Assembly (NCBI RefSeq): GCF_009727055.1 | Contig: NC_052354.1 | Coordinates: 51,196,002-51,260,001 of the forward strand | Reading direction: 5' to 3' | Length of the DNA: 64,000 bases | DNA from: Benincasa hispida | Lineage: Eukaryota; Streptophyta; Magnoliopsida; Cucurbitales; Cucurbitaceae | Shown here: one piece after another, positions 21,970 through 34,103 of the stretch | How the letters are laid out: each line of letters begins with the position of its first letter | Numbering within the stretch: the stretch's first letter is position 1 | Position numbers and translations under genes: made by a program | The notes under the pieces: model-generated | Told to the model about the DNA's origin: nothing | Seen by the model: only the letters and a program-made list of their open reading frames with translations | The model's database searches: none

Positions 21970-24900
21970 TTATGGCCCTCGTTTTGGCACTTGGGTTTTT
22001 CATGCTTCTCGCTTTACGTTTCTTCTCTCCTCCGGAAACTTCTCATCGGAATCTACCCCACCATCTCGCTTCCGTCCGGCATTCAGCCGTCGAAAGGTAC
22101 TCCGGCAATGCAATGACTGTGATTCCTTAAGCTTCTTGCATGAATCAAGTGATTTTGATTTTGATTTTGGTATTTTTTTGTTGTTGTTGTTGTAGTGATG
22201 GTTTGGGGAAGAGAGGGGATCAGTGGGTTGAGTTCATTTCTTGGGAGCCTAGAGCTTTTGTTTATCATAATTTCTTGGTAAGTTTCTAGAATTGTGGTTT
22301 CTTTTTGGCTTCTTGTTTCGTTTATGTTTGGTTAAAATGTTGGCTTATATTGGAATGGTGTTGGACAGTCCAAGGAAGAATGCTTGTATTTGATTAGTCT
22401 TGCAAAACCTCACATGGAGAAATCAACGGTGGTTGATAGCAAAACTGGCAAGAGTGTGGATAGCAGGTCTGTATTTGTCCTTTTCATTGTTGTCACTAAC
22501 AGAACAGAACTTGTCAATTATTGACTATGAACGAACTTTGGTGGGGCTTATAATGTCATGTCCACAGGGTGCGCACCAGTTCTGGGATGTTTCTGAATAG
22601 AGGGCAGGACAAAATCATCAGTAACATAGAGAAAAGAATAGCAGATTTTACATTCATTCCTATAGGTAAAGAATTTCAAAACTTTCATATTACCATGGCT
22701 TCCACAACTTTCATATTACCATGGCTAATTTCTGAAGCATTTTGTAATAATTTCTGTCTGGAAGGGCTTGTTTAGGAATAAGTATCAAAACAGCTTTTGA
22801 GAACATGTTTGAATCACCGTTTTTCTATAGTTGTTTTATTTTGTGTGCGATAATCTTGTCAAACGAGACAAGGGAGTGATTTCATTCAATATATCAATCT
22901 TTAAAGGCATTCAACTGTAGTTCTATTGAATAGTTCTTCAAAATAGAATTGCAACATTGATGAAAAGTTGGTTAAATTTCACGTGGGATTTGTTTTCCAT
23001 TCTTGTTTTGAGGTCCAAACCAAACAGGGCTTTGGTGAATGAGCCATTTGCTAATTGTTACTTTGTTGATGTCACTGACTTTTTTGATCGTGATATATTT
23101 TGGTATTAATGTTGATATTCCACAATTCCAAACAGAGCATAAAGAGCATATGGTGTGGGGGAAATGTTAGACAATTATTATAATTTAGTTAATCTGAGTT
23201 TAGTTGTAAATTTCAGATTAGTTAGTGCTTAATTATTAGTTTATTTGTCATATTTTCTTCTAAGTCTATAAATAGTCACTTTTAGGCTTGTATTGGGAGT
23301 TTTGTTGGAACCCTTTTGAAATTGAACTCTATTCTAGAGTGTTTTCTCTCCACTCTAAGAGATGGATTTCTCTTATTTGAATATGGCTTTGGTCTAATCT
23401 CAAATCCGCCTCATCAGCATGGAGAATGAATGTGGGTTTGTTCTCCATTCTAGTTTTGAAGTCCAAACCAAACAATGCTTTGGTGAACATCATTCATTTG
23501 CTTGTTGATTCTTTGTTGATTTCACTATCATTCTTGGTCTTAATATATTTTGGTATTGATATTCACATTTCCAAACAGAACATGGAGAAGGACTTCAAAT
23601 TCTCCATTATGAAGTTGGGCAGAAATATGATGCTCACTATGATTACTTTGTTGATGAGTACAACATCAAAAAGGGAGGCCAAAGAATGGCCACCCTCCTT
23701 ATGTATTTGTAAGATTCTACTTTGACATATCTCAAACTCATCAGCTTCTTTCTTAGATTTCTCTCTCTGAATCGGTCCTGATACGAATGCAGGTCAGATG
23801 TTGAAGAAGGGGGCGAGACGGTGTTCCCGGCTGCGAGAGGAAACTTTAGCTCTGTGCCATGGTGGAATGAACTCTCTGAATGTGGTAAAGGTGGACTCTC
23901 TGTGAAACCAAAGATGGGAGATGCTTTATTGTTCTGGAGCATGAAGCCTGATGCTACCTTAGACCCTACAAGTTTGCATGGTTAGTGTTTTTTACTGTCT
24001 ATCTATTATAGTTTAGCTTTGAAAGATTGCTTACATCTAATTTTTCTTGTTTAGTTCTTTTGAATTCTTTTTTTTTTTTCAAAACCTTAATCGAATTCAA
24101 AGTGGACAATAGAATTCTTGTTTAGTTTTTTTAACCAATTCCATTACTGTTTAGTTTTTATCTAAATGTATGTCCAAAGTGGACAATATCATAATATCCG
24201 GAGGTCTAGATCCCAAACACCTGATGTAAGAATTAATAACTAAAACCAAGGGATTTTTATTTATTTATTTATTTTTTTCATGTCTCATGTTGGCCTATTC
24301 TATGTGTAAGCTCTCAATAAATGGACTAAAATAGTTTAGGCTTTGTTGCATAACCATTTAAGTTCTGTTTGGAAATAATTTTGTTTTTAATTTTTAGTTT
24401 TTGAAATTTATGTTTGTTTTCTCTCCGGTTCTATAATAAACACTTGAAAACAAGTTTTTAGTTTTTAGTTTTCAAATTTAGTTTGGATTTTGGAAACATG
24501 GTGGAAAGTGGATAACAAAATGAGAAAACTTAATAGTGGAAGTCTAATTTTCAAAACCTAAAAGGGTTCTCACCTTATTAGTTTTGAAATTTTTAATTTT
24601 TGAACTAATTAAGTTTATTAACACTTTCTCAACTTGTGTTTTCAAAATCTAATCTAGACTTTGAAAAAAAAAGTCAAATAGTTTTCAATGGAGTTAAAAG
24701 TTAACTTTTTTTTTAAAAAAAAACAATTTGGTTAAGAATTCAAATCTTATTTTAAAAAAGATGAAGATATTTGTAGCTAAATAGTAAGAAGACATTTACA
24801 ATTTTAAAAAACTAAAGTCTCAAATAATTATGAAAAAGGCTTAGGATTTTGATCTCAAGGGTCATACATTAACTCATTAATTTTGAATTCAATTATGATT

Positions 24901-25098
24901 GTTTTATATGTGCCTTTGGTCACAGGGGTGGGAGCATTTTTACTTTTAGTGACTATGAAGTATATTTAATTTTGCATTTTTGTTATATATATATAGGTGC
25001 TTATTTGCATTTTTGTTATATATATAGGTGCTTGCCCTGTCATAAGAGGGAACAAATGGTCATGTACCAAGTGGATGCATGTTAATAAATATATTTAA
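21897..25098 (+). CDS. Prolyl 4-hydroxylase, ER/Golgi type II membrane protein
   Basis: It hydroxylates peptidyl-proline with Fe(II), 2-oxoglutarate, O2 and ascorbate, acting on extensins, arabinogalactan proteins and similar secreted proteins. Exons are 21897-22096, 22196-22277, 22369-22466, 22568-22665, 23579-23708, 23793-23980 and 25028-25098. Together they make 867 bp, 288 aa, all with GT-AG borders and an unbroken frame. A short basic cytosolic tail is followed by one membrane segment (residues about 24-43) and a lumenal 2OG-Fe(II) oxygenase domain (about 160-285). Iron ligands are His179, Asp181 and His265; Lys275 binds 2-oxoglutarate. The family signatures FISWEPRAF, LISLAKPHM, SDVEEGGETVFPA and SLHGGCPVIRGNKW (GG read here as G-A) are present. 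The length matches plant P4Hs, near 290 aa. The chosen ATG gives the expected basic tail and anchor. It is the only complete member of a local triplet. Which Arabidopsis P4H is its orthologue cannot be fixed; it is closest in my reading to the P4H3/5/10 type. Confidence 0.95.
22965..23590 (+). repeat. Internal duplication in P4H intron 4 with decoy acceptor
   Basis: The last about 150 bp of intron 4 occur twice, at about 22,985-23,140 and 23,430-23,590. Both copies read 'ggtttgttctccatt', 'gtccaaaccaaac', 'gctttggtgaa' and 'ttccaaacag'. The first copy ends in an apparent 3' splice site followed by a few exon-5-like bases that soon diverge. An LTR-like fragment lies between the copies. Copy 1 of the gene has the segment only once. 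Confidence 0.7.
23155..23415 (+). mobile_element. LTR-like fragment in P4H intron 4
   Basis: After a purine tract (TGGTGTGGGGGAAA) comes TGTTAGACAATTATTATAA, a TATA-like CTATAAATAGTC (about 23,267), a leader rich in 'ttctctcc', and an end at CCTCATCAGCA. This looks like a polypurine tract followed by a short LTR of about 245 bp. No clear target duplication was found, and it is absent from intron 4 of copies 1 and 2. Confidence 0.5.
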
Positions 25099-25509
25099 TT
25101 CAAAGGTAAAGTGATACATATCTTTTTAATAATTCTATATGCATCATTTATATTTTCACAACATGACCAACTCTAAATTTTCCTTCTCATAGAAAAGAAA
25201 GGGTTAAATTTGTATTTTTGTAGTCACACATTTTTAAGTGTAATAGTTTCCTTTTTATTATCATTTATTATTTTTATTTTAAATGTAAGTGGATTAGTTT
25301 TAAAATGTGAAATAATCATATATAAAAAGTTGGGCAATTCGCAAAAACAAGGTAGTAATAAATTTGAAGAAATAAATATGATATATATATATATTTTTTT
25401 TAAAAGAATATATAATTATTAATGTAACATATTTAAAATCCACTTATCCTCGAATATTTGTTCAATTTTATACCTAATTTGATATGATTTAAAGAGAGAT
25501 TATTTCCAA

Positions 25510-25570
25510 ATTGCAGGGTGTAATGAAATTACTTTGTTGGGGAAGGAGAGAAATTGAAGACGACGGCTGA
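25510..25570 (+). other. Probable 3' UTR exon of the P4H gene
   Basis: The 'agagagattattt' stretch and the splice-acceptor-like 'AAATTGCAGGG' are conserved in all three copies (6,501-6,525; 17,620-17,645; 25,494-25,518), more than the surrounding intergenic sequence. In the intact gene the stop precedes a plausible donor (AAAGGTAAAG, about 25,103). This suggests an intron in the 3' untranslated region. Confidence 0.5.
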
Positions 25571-26289
25571 TTTTTTTTTTAAATATATTTTTTTTGAGCT
25601 TCATTTATTATTCACCCTCTGAAAAGTTACATATTTAGTTGTTAATATATATAGAAAAGTTCGGTTTTTTACCCCTATTTTTTAAGCAGAAGATTTCTTT
25701 TAAGTTTAACTTTTACATGTAAAGATGTATTTTTTTTTTTTGGTTCTATTTTAGTTAATCTTTGGCATGGTAAATTAACTCGGTCATTTCTATTTAAATT
25801 TAATTTCTTTTTAATGTTTATATCAATTTCAATTTAGCCTTTATAATTTTCCCTACCAAAAATAATTAAAACGAAAATTAGTCCTGTATTAGTTTCAATA
25901 GTATTGGGTTTAAAAAATATATTTAAACATTTGAAAAAACTTTAGGTAAATTAAAAAACATGGGTTATAAATACTAGACTTTCAATTATAAGGCTGAGTT
26001 CTTAAACTTATACAAACGTTGAACTTTGAAGGAGTGAGTTTAATTTTAAACAATTGTAAATTTGAGTGTTTGAATTTTAACACTTAAAATGTATTTTTTT
26101 TTTTTTCTTTTTTCCCGAAGAAAAATGTATATCTCCTCTTTGATTCATGTACGGAGGATTACATCCTATTTGTTATTCTCCACTAGTCGGTTTAGTTTCT
26201 CCCTTAAGAGGGATATGAATATGTGTATGCAAACATATGAGGACTATTTTAAAATAAAATTTTAAATCTAAAAAATTAAGATGTCTATA

Positions 26290-26590
26290 ACCATTTAATT
26301 TTTTGTTTTTATTTTTGGAAACCGAGTCTATTTTATCTATATTTTTTATAATGACTTGTATATTTCTTAAGTATAATTGTTGAGTTCTTAATCAAATTTA
26401 AAAAATAAAAAGAATTTTTTGAAAGTTATTTTTTTTTTAGTTTTCAAAATTTGACTTGTTTTCTTTTAAACCATTTGTGAAAAGTAAATAACAAATGAAG
26501 AAATTTGGAGGTGGAAGTAATGTCTCTAAACTTAATTTAAAAAAAAACAAAAATAAAAAACAAAATAGTTATTTAATGGGGCCTAAAATA
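26290..26590. mobile_element. MITE with TTTGGTAACCATTTT-type ends (degraded)
   Basis: It shares with 47,785-48,085 the order 'tttttgtttttatttttgg', 'cttgtatatttcttaagta', 'ttttcaaaatttga', 'ggaagtaatgtct' and 'aaaaaacaaaat'. It is non-coding and about 300 bp long. Confidence 0.65.
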
Positions 26591-26754
26591 TCATTAAAAC
26601 TTTGAAACTAAATAGACACCCCTTCTTAAAAGTGCAGTAAAATATTTTACCCAACAATATTTATATTGAGGAATATTTGATTTTCCAAAATACATATTTT
26701 TTTTCTGTTAAGAACAATCAGTTTAGTTTTTGGGGTATTTTAAAAAATGGAAAA

Positions 26755-26870
26755 ATAAGCTAACTTATTTATAAATATACCAATTGTTTATGAGGGATAA
26801 ACGTTTTGACAATGATAGATATCTATTACTGTCTATCATTGATATACAATAACATTTATTTAAAATAATT
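26755..26870. repeat. Dispersed 'tctatcactgatag' repeat, copy 2
   Basis: It contains 'gacaatgatagatatctatt' and 'ctgtctatcattgatatac', related to 20,160-20,355. Boundaries are approximate. Confidence 0.5.
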
Positions 26871-27269
26871 GTTGTTATCGATTATCCATTTTAACCAACC
26901 AATGTCTTAACACATATTTTAATTTGATCAAAAGAAAATCCTGCGTATTATCTCATTTTTCTTTTCTTGACAATATAAGGAGAGTAATTAAATTGAATCG
27001 CTAACTTTAAGGTTTATTGAATTGAGCTATGCTTATTTTAGCCTTGTCACCATGTTGATATACAAATTAATTATATATTTTACTGTAAAAAAAAATTAAT
27101 TGTAAAATAAAAGCTAAAACTATTTTTTAATTTAAGGTTTTTTTTTTTAAGTAAAATAGATATTCTAAAAATTTAGGACAAAAATAGGATTCAAACCAAA
27201 ATTTTAAAGTATTTTATCATTCGGAACATTTTGCACTTGTATGATTTATTTCTTCCAATATCTCGGAAT

Positions 27270-27767
27270 TGTTAAAATATATAGATATACACTAACTAAT
27301 ATAAAAGGTTCTTGAAGTATCTACCATATGACATAAATATGTAAATTAGTTATTTCTAGAACTATGTTGTAGTATAAGTAAATATATCAAAGGAAAAAAT
27401 CTAGAAATATTCTAGAACAACCTTAGGTTTAAGGAATTCTAGATAATTCTTTTAGATAAGAATAAACCAAGAAATATCTAGATATTTAGAATCCAAGAAT
27501 AATCTAGAGAGATCCTTTTGCTTGGGCTCCAAAGATCTCATGCCTATAAATAGGAAGTGTAGCTCCATTTGTAAGCGAAGTAAACAAAAAGACGAAGAAA
27601 GAAAAGCAAGAAAGTTAAAGAGAAACTTTGAGTAAAAAGTGAGTAAGTGTGTCTTGAGAGAGTGAAGAGTATTCTCTCCAAAATTGTCCATCTTAGTAAG
27701 TTCTGAATAAAAGTTTATTTCTTCAAAAGAGATTGTATCTCTTCCTTTTGTGCCAATTTCTTCAACA
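27270..27767 (+). repeat. Copia 5' LTR, 498 bp
   Basis: Starts TGTTAAAATATATAG and ends TTCTTCAACA. It has a TATA-like CCTATAAATAGG at about 27,543, and AATAAA near 27,710. It is homologous over its length to 34,393-34,860. Confidence 0.88.
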
Positions 27768-27769
27768 AA

Positions 27770-27781
27770 TGGTATCAGAGC
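27770..27781 (+). other. Primer-binding site complementary to initiator tRNA-Met
   Basis: TGGTATCAGAGC follows the 5' LTR by two bases. It is the standard initiator-methionine tRNA priming site of plant copia elements. Confidence 0.85.
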
Positions 27782-27949
27782 AAAGCTAGTATAGCTTCTT
27801 AAGATCAAGTACAATTTGGGACTGTGAAGCTTGTTGTTTGGGATAAAGCTACTCGTGGAGTGCATTCATCATTACAAGATCATGAAAGACCTTCAAGTTG
27901 TTGGAGGAATCAAGAAGCTCAACACTCAACATTACAAAACATAGTCTAC

Positions 27950-30021
27950 ATGCATGAAGTCGTATCTTCAAGACGAAGACTTGTGGGATGTTTTGGGAGG
28001 CACTGAAGTCAATCTACCTGAGGATGTTGCCGCTTTGAAGAAATGGAATATCAAGGCATGTAAAGCCATGTTCGCAATTAAAACTATAGTTGATGAAGAA
28101 ATGTTAGAGCACATCAATACAACCAAGACGCCTAAGAAAGCATGAGACATGTTCGCCTCACTTTTCTCAAAGAAAAATGATGTAAGATTGCAATTTCTAG
28201 AGAACGAGCTCCTGTCAATTGCTCAAAGGAAGATGACTATCAACCATTACTTCACCAAGGTAAAAACTCTATGCTGTGAAATCTCTGAATTAGATTTCAC
28301 TTATGCTATTTCAGAATCAATAATGAGGAGAATTATCATCCATGGTGTTAAACCTGAATATAGAAGTTTTATTGCTGCTATTCAAGGTTAAGCAATCCAA
28401 CCTTCTTTGATTGACTTAGAAAATATACTTGGAAGCATTGGCTAAGCAAATGTTAGAGGTCACATTAAAGAGAAATAAGGATGAAGCGGTCTTTTGTAGC
28501 CAAAGAAAAGGTCATTCAAAATATCAAAAAAAAGTAGAATAAAAAATAAATGAATAAACTTTAAAACACTCTCAAGTAGGGGGCTAGTAAAGCTAATCAA
28601 AATCACGAGCATAGAAAGAAGGGGAAATGTTATAGCTGTGGAAAGATAGATACTATTCCAGAGACTATCATCGAAAGAAAAAGACAGCAGAAAGCAACGC
28701 AATCACCTCTCAGGCTGAGAGCATCAGTGAACAAGAGTGGGATGCAAAGGCTGAGATCCCAACCCCCAGTCCACATCTAATGTGGTGGAGAACCAAGTGT
28801 TGGCGCTCCATGTAGAAGAGATAAATAATGAAAATGATTGGATTGTCGATTCAGGTTGCTCTAACCATGTGATAGAAGATAAGAGGAAGCTGCAAACACA
28901 TTTGAGTATAAAGGAAGTCGAGTTATTATAACTACAAACAACTTGAAGTTTCCAATAGCCCACGTTGGCAAAACTATGATAATGTCTTGCTCTAATCCTC
29001 ATCAAGTGGTGGAGAACTATTTTATGTACATGGAATGAAGAAGAATTTGGTGTCAGTATTTTAATTGACATTAGCAGGCAACTTCTTCGTGTTTGGACCT
29101 AATGATGTCAAGATATACTATAATCTCAAAGTCAATGGTACACCATTGATGGAAAGGTGAAGAATGGACTCCATCTACGTCATGTCAGCAGAGATCACCT
29201 ATGTGAATAAGACACGAAAGAATGAAACAACAGATTTATGGCATACAATAAATATCAGACAATGATAAACAATGCTTAAAGGGCTGCCTCAACTTGATAT
29301 CAAAGAAGACATGGTCTGTGCTGGTTGCCAATATGGAAAGAAACATCAACTGCCATTCAAAGAGTCCAAATTTAGAGGAAAACAACTATTGGAGCTAGTG
29401 CATTCTGACGTATTTGGTCTTGTCAAGCAATCTTCAATCAACGATATGCGCTATATATGGCGACCTTTATTGATGAATTCTCCAGGTACGTCTGGGTTTC
29501 TTTATAAAAGAGAAGTTTGAAACAATTATAAAGTTTAAAGAATTTAAAGAACAAGTTGAAGGTGAATTAGGAAAGAGAATTCAATGCCTATGTATGGATA
29601 ATGAAGAAGAATATACATCTAATGAATTCTTTTAATACTGCAAAAGTATAAGATATGTCATCAATTGACGTGTCCAAACACTCCACAACAAAATGGAGTG
29701 GCAAAAAGAAAAAAATAAACATCTTGCAGAAGTATGTTGCAATATGTTACATACAAATAGTGTTCCAAGAAGATTTTGGGCTGAATGCATGAGAACAACA
29801 ACCCATGTGGTTAATAGATTGCCCCAACAAGGGCTTGGGTTCAAGTCGCCTTATGAAAAATTACTGGATTTCAAGCCAATAGTTGGACACTTCGAGTCTT
29901 GGGTTGTGTGTGTTATGTGTTTGTACCAAATCATCTAAAAAAGAAATTTGACAAGAAAGCAATTAGATGCATCTTTGTTGGATATGACAATCAAAGACAA
30001 GGGTTGAGATGCATTGATCCC
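27950..30021 (+). pseudogene. Copia gag-protease-integrase remnant
   Basis: The gag part (about 27,954-28,390) contains LQDEDLWDVLGG and FLENELLSIAQ, typical of the UBN2-type copia gag. A CxxC zinc-knuckle remnant follows (28,630). The protease motif DSG is in 'WIVDSG..NHV'-like codons near 28,845, in shifted frames. A GAG-pre-integrase segment with [14 protein letters not shown] lies at 29,310, and HSDVFG near 29,400 is the integrase start. Later come TPQQNGVA (29,680), FWAECMRTTTHVVNRLP (29,775) and KKFDKKAIRCIFVGY (29,945). Many stops and frame changes break it. The sequence leaves the element after 'RCIDP' at 30,021, so the reverse transcriptase is absent. Confidence 0.85.
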
Positions 30022-31393
30022 TATTGGTTTTTTATGTCCTAATACTTGTAAATAGTAAATGTAATTAATTGACCGTCATCAATAAAGAGTTATCGATGTT
30101 ATTTTATCAATAAAGAGCTATCGGTATGATTTCAATAAATGTTATTGATTGTGTTATATTCTATTTTGTCTTAATAAACCTAAATCCAATAAACTAACAT
30201 CCTAGGTTGTCTTATGAGTCTTGAATAGTATTTGGAGACATACAAGGATCAATGTTCAAGATACTACCTAAAGGATCTATAGTATAGGGATAGACTGTGT
30301 ACCTTATACTGGTAACACTATTGGATATAACACACTTTGTATTTGCTACAAACTCAATGATCCAATGTGTTCATGTAGGTGACTTGTGAGTGGGGATATC
30401 CTATGCAATGAGTTTACACAAGATCGAACTACGAAATAGTAACCATTAGATGAAACATCGTTGTCTAGTTAGGTTTCTATTTCAATAGGATGACCTAGGC
30501 AACTTAGTCTTGATCCTGAGTATATTATGAAATCCTGTTCATGATAAATTATCCTTTGATTTGTATGGGTGAGAATAGCCAGTTCACTGATTCAATAGGC
30601 CTACCACTTTGGGGAAAGACCGAATGAGGAGTTGAGAACATAATAATACAAGATAGAATTCACTTCTTCTCGACTTTAGGGTAAGTAGATGAGCTTCCTT
30701 TAAGTGGTGTCTCTGGGACTTGAATAAAGAGCCCTACCCTCTCGTTGGTCTGAGAGTGGTTTCTATCTAATGGTTGGACCATAAACAAGTTGTTCATTAG
30801 AGGAGTATTGGTACTTAAGGATACAAAGGTAACCCAATGTAGAATGGTAATTTAACCCAGTTGGTGCTACGAACACTTATGAAGGAATAACTTGTTGTTA
30901 TTGGTCTATATCCGTGGACATATAAATATATCTGCAGTAAGAAGAGTGTAGCTATGGGTCTTTAGTGGATTGTACCCACAGTTAACAAATATTGATTAAT
31001 TTGGTTAATGAGTTTAGCCAATTAATCTCATATCATTGGAGTTTCTGATTTGTAGATCCATAAGGTCCCCTTGTTAGCTCATTAAAGAATATCAATAAGG
31101 AATGATTTATTGTTCAAATCAATTGAGGAAATTGTATATTAATGTGATTAATATATAATTAATTATAGATACGATCTATGATTCACATTATGTGATAGAG
31201 ATACATTTGAATGAGATTCAAATATCAGATTTACGGGAATTGGGTTTCCAAAGAGTTGTATATATATAAATATGTGATATTTATATATTAATTAACTCTA
31301 TATTAAATATGATTTAATATAGCTACTTAATTGATTAAGAAATTTTATAGAGAAGTAGATGCATATAAACATGTGATGTTTATATTAATTAAT

Positions 31394-31429
<36 letters not shown>

Positions 31430-34103
31430 AGATTCAATATATTGAAGGCAATTCGACATGGGAGATCTTTGAGTAGAAGCGGATCGTTTAAATTCCATTA
31501 ATTATTGAATACAAAATTTACATTAAACAACAAATAGATATGCATTCAAGGTTAAATTACAACATGCTTTTACAAAGTAAATAGGTTTCAAGAAACCTCA
31601 CCTTTGAAGAACCTTTCTTCAAGTAATCCCTTGTACTAGCCACGAATAGAACTCCTTCTTCGTGGATCTCCTTCTTCTCACATGGACACTACCAAGCGAG
31701 AATCCTCTATATTCTCTTTTGGGATTAAAGACTCAAGCAGAAGTTGTGGGCTTTGCTTGAGTCTTAGGAAGAGGGAATGAAATAGAGAGAATGAAAAGGA
31801 AGATTTCACTTAGAGAACCTTTCTTATCCTTGTAACACTATAGATATTGCCCACTTTGTTTTTGATACAAACAAAATGATCCAACATGTTCGTGTAGGTG
31901 ACATGCGAGTGGAGATATCCTATGCAATGAGTTTGCATAAGATCGGATCGTAAAATAGTAACCACTAGATGTAACATTGTTGACTAGTTAGGTTTCTATT
32001 TTAATAGAATGGCTTAGGCAACTTAGTTTTAATCTTGAGTACATTATGAACTCCTGTTCGGGAAATTGTCCTTTGATTTGTATGTGGCCAGTTCATCGAC
32101 TCAATAGGCCTACTATTTTGGAGACAAGACCAAGTGTGGAGCTGGAAACATAATAATATAAGATGAAATTCACTCATTCCTAACTTTAGGGTAAGTAGAT
32201 GAGTGTTGCCTTAAGTGGTATCTCTGAGATTGGAACAAAGGCCCTACCCTTTCGTTGGCCTAAAAAGGGTTTCTGTTTAATGGTTAGACCATAAACTGGT
32301 TGTTCACTAAAGGAGCATTGGTACTTAAGGATATAGAGGTAACCCAAGGGTAAACAGTAATTTGACCCAGTTGGTGTTACAAACACTCGTGAAAGACTAG
32401 TTGTTATTGGTCTATATCTATGGACACAAAAATATATCTGCAATGAGAAGAGTGCAGTGGGTCTTTAGTGGGCTATACCCATAGTTAACGAATATTGATT
32501 AATGAGTTTAGTCAATTAATCTCATATCTTTAGAGTTTCTGATCTATAGGTCCATAAGGTTCCTTTGTTAGCTCATGAGGAATGATTTGAATTGTTCAAA
32601 TCAATTGAGGAAATTGTATATTAATGTAATTAATATATAATTAATTATATATGTGATCTATAACTCACATTATGTGAGAAGATATATTTGAATGAGATTC
32701 AGATATCAGATTTATGAGAATTGGATTCCCAAAGAGTTGTATACATATAAATATGTGATAGTTATGTGTTAATTAACTCTATATTAAATATGATTTAATA
32801 TAGTTACTTAAATGATTAATTAATGGTTAATTAATTGATTAAATTTTTTTTATAGAGAAGTGAATCATATAAATATGTTATGTTTATATTTATTAATTAA
32901 CTATATATTGTTCATTAGAGAGATCAATAGTACTTAAGGAGTTAGATGTAACTACGTGGGCAAAACGGTATTTTGGTCCAACTGTACTTACGAGCAATTT
33001 GTAAAGGGTCATCATATTGTTGATTGGTTATATTCATTGGACATAGAAATATATATGTAGTACGAAGAATGCAGCTATTGTTCTTTAATGGAGTGGCCAA
33101 CAGATAATGAATGGTGAATAATTTAATTAAAAGGTTTAATTAATTATTCATGTACCGTTGAAGCTTCAAGCTACAAGTCCATGAGATCTCATCGGTAGCT
33201 CAATGGGATTTAATGAGAATCAAATTTTGGGTTAATTTAAATTGTTCAAGTTAATTGAGGGAATTAATTATATATGATATAATTAATTAATTTATTTTTA
33301 TTATATATGGTATAATTTCTGTAATATATTTGATACGTTATATTATTTATGAGAAGAAATAAATATTTGAATATGATTCAAATATTAATTATATGAATTG
33401 GATTCATAAAGTTAAATTTTAATGTAAATGTGATTTATATTAAATGTCATTTATGAGAGAAAAGAAACTATAAGTTATATGTTATATGTGATATAACATA
33501 TAGTTATATATATAAATAAATAAATAAATTAGTTATGATATATAGATATATTTTATTAATTTAAATTAAATTTTTTTATTTTATTTAATTTGAATTAAAG
33601 GGAGGGAAATAACTTCTCTCTTCATTTGTCTCTCCACCCACGTAAGTGGGCAGTTGGTTCAGACGAATCTTCTTCTTGATCCTGCAAAATAGAGAAAGAG
33701 GTAGAGACAGAAGAGTTCTTAGCACTCTGCAAGAAAAAATCTTAGAGGAATTTTGTGAGTGTTTTTTCTTTCTTCCCCCTCCTCTCAATTCTCCCTTCCT
33801 TCACCAAAATTACTAGAGCCCACATCTCCTAGATTCTCACCAGAGAATACCGAGGTCATCTTGTGGTCATGCCCAATTGGCCAGTTTTGGGTTTCACGGT
33901 TTGTGACTTTTCATTGGGAAGGATACGTGAAAGTTTTGAGATCTTCAAAGGTAAGGGTTTCTGAAACCCTAATTTATCATTTTGTATTTCTTCCTCTAGC
34001 ATGCTGTATTTTCTCTATAAATGCATAAAATTTATAATTCTGTAAAATTGGGATTTGGGTAGATCCGCTTCTGCTTAAGAATCCCTTCACGAGGGTTCCT
34101 TCA
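30022..34103. mobile_element. Mosaic of TGTTGG-family LTR fragments inside the copia element
   Basis: At least four pieces of the family seen at 11,402-13,339 can be told apart: B (+, 30,022 to about 31,445, with the 5' end TATTGG), H (-, about 31,445-31,830, a 3' part in reverse), C (+, about 31,830-32,905) and D (+, about 32,906-34,103, ending TTCCTTCA). Landmarks repeated between pieces are 'taggcaacttagt', 'ttggtcctatatc..tggaca', 'ttcattagaggag', 'gtagatccataaggt' and the long TTAATTAATTA blocks. The outer ends are not flanked by matching 5-mers, so rearrangement rather than one clean insertion is likely. Confidence 0.75.

Larger units (their letters stand above)
25580..27269. other. Repeat-containing spacer between P4H and the copia element
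   Basis: No gene. It contains one MITE (26,290-26,590), one 'gatagat' repeat (26,755-26,870) and a degraded box A-like sequence (minus strand, near 27,020-27,060, 'catagctcaattcaata') that may be a SINE remnant. Confidence 0.5.

Noticed and set aside
27452..27865. 137-codon minus-strand frame over the copia 5' LTR
   Set aside because: It overlaps an LTR, PBS and gag start on the other strand, and has no family resemblance.
30022..34103. A single full-length retroelement inside the copia element
   Set aside because: No primer-binding site, coding region or matching target duplication was found. The repeats are partial LTRs in both orientations.
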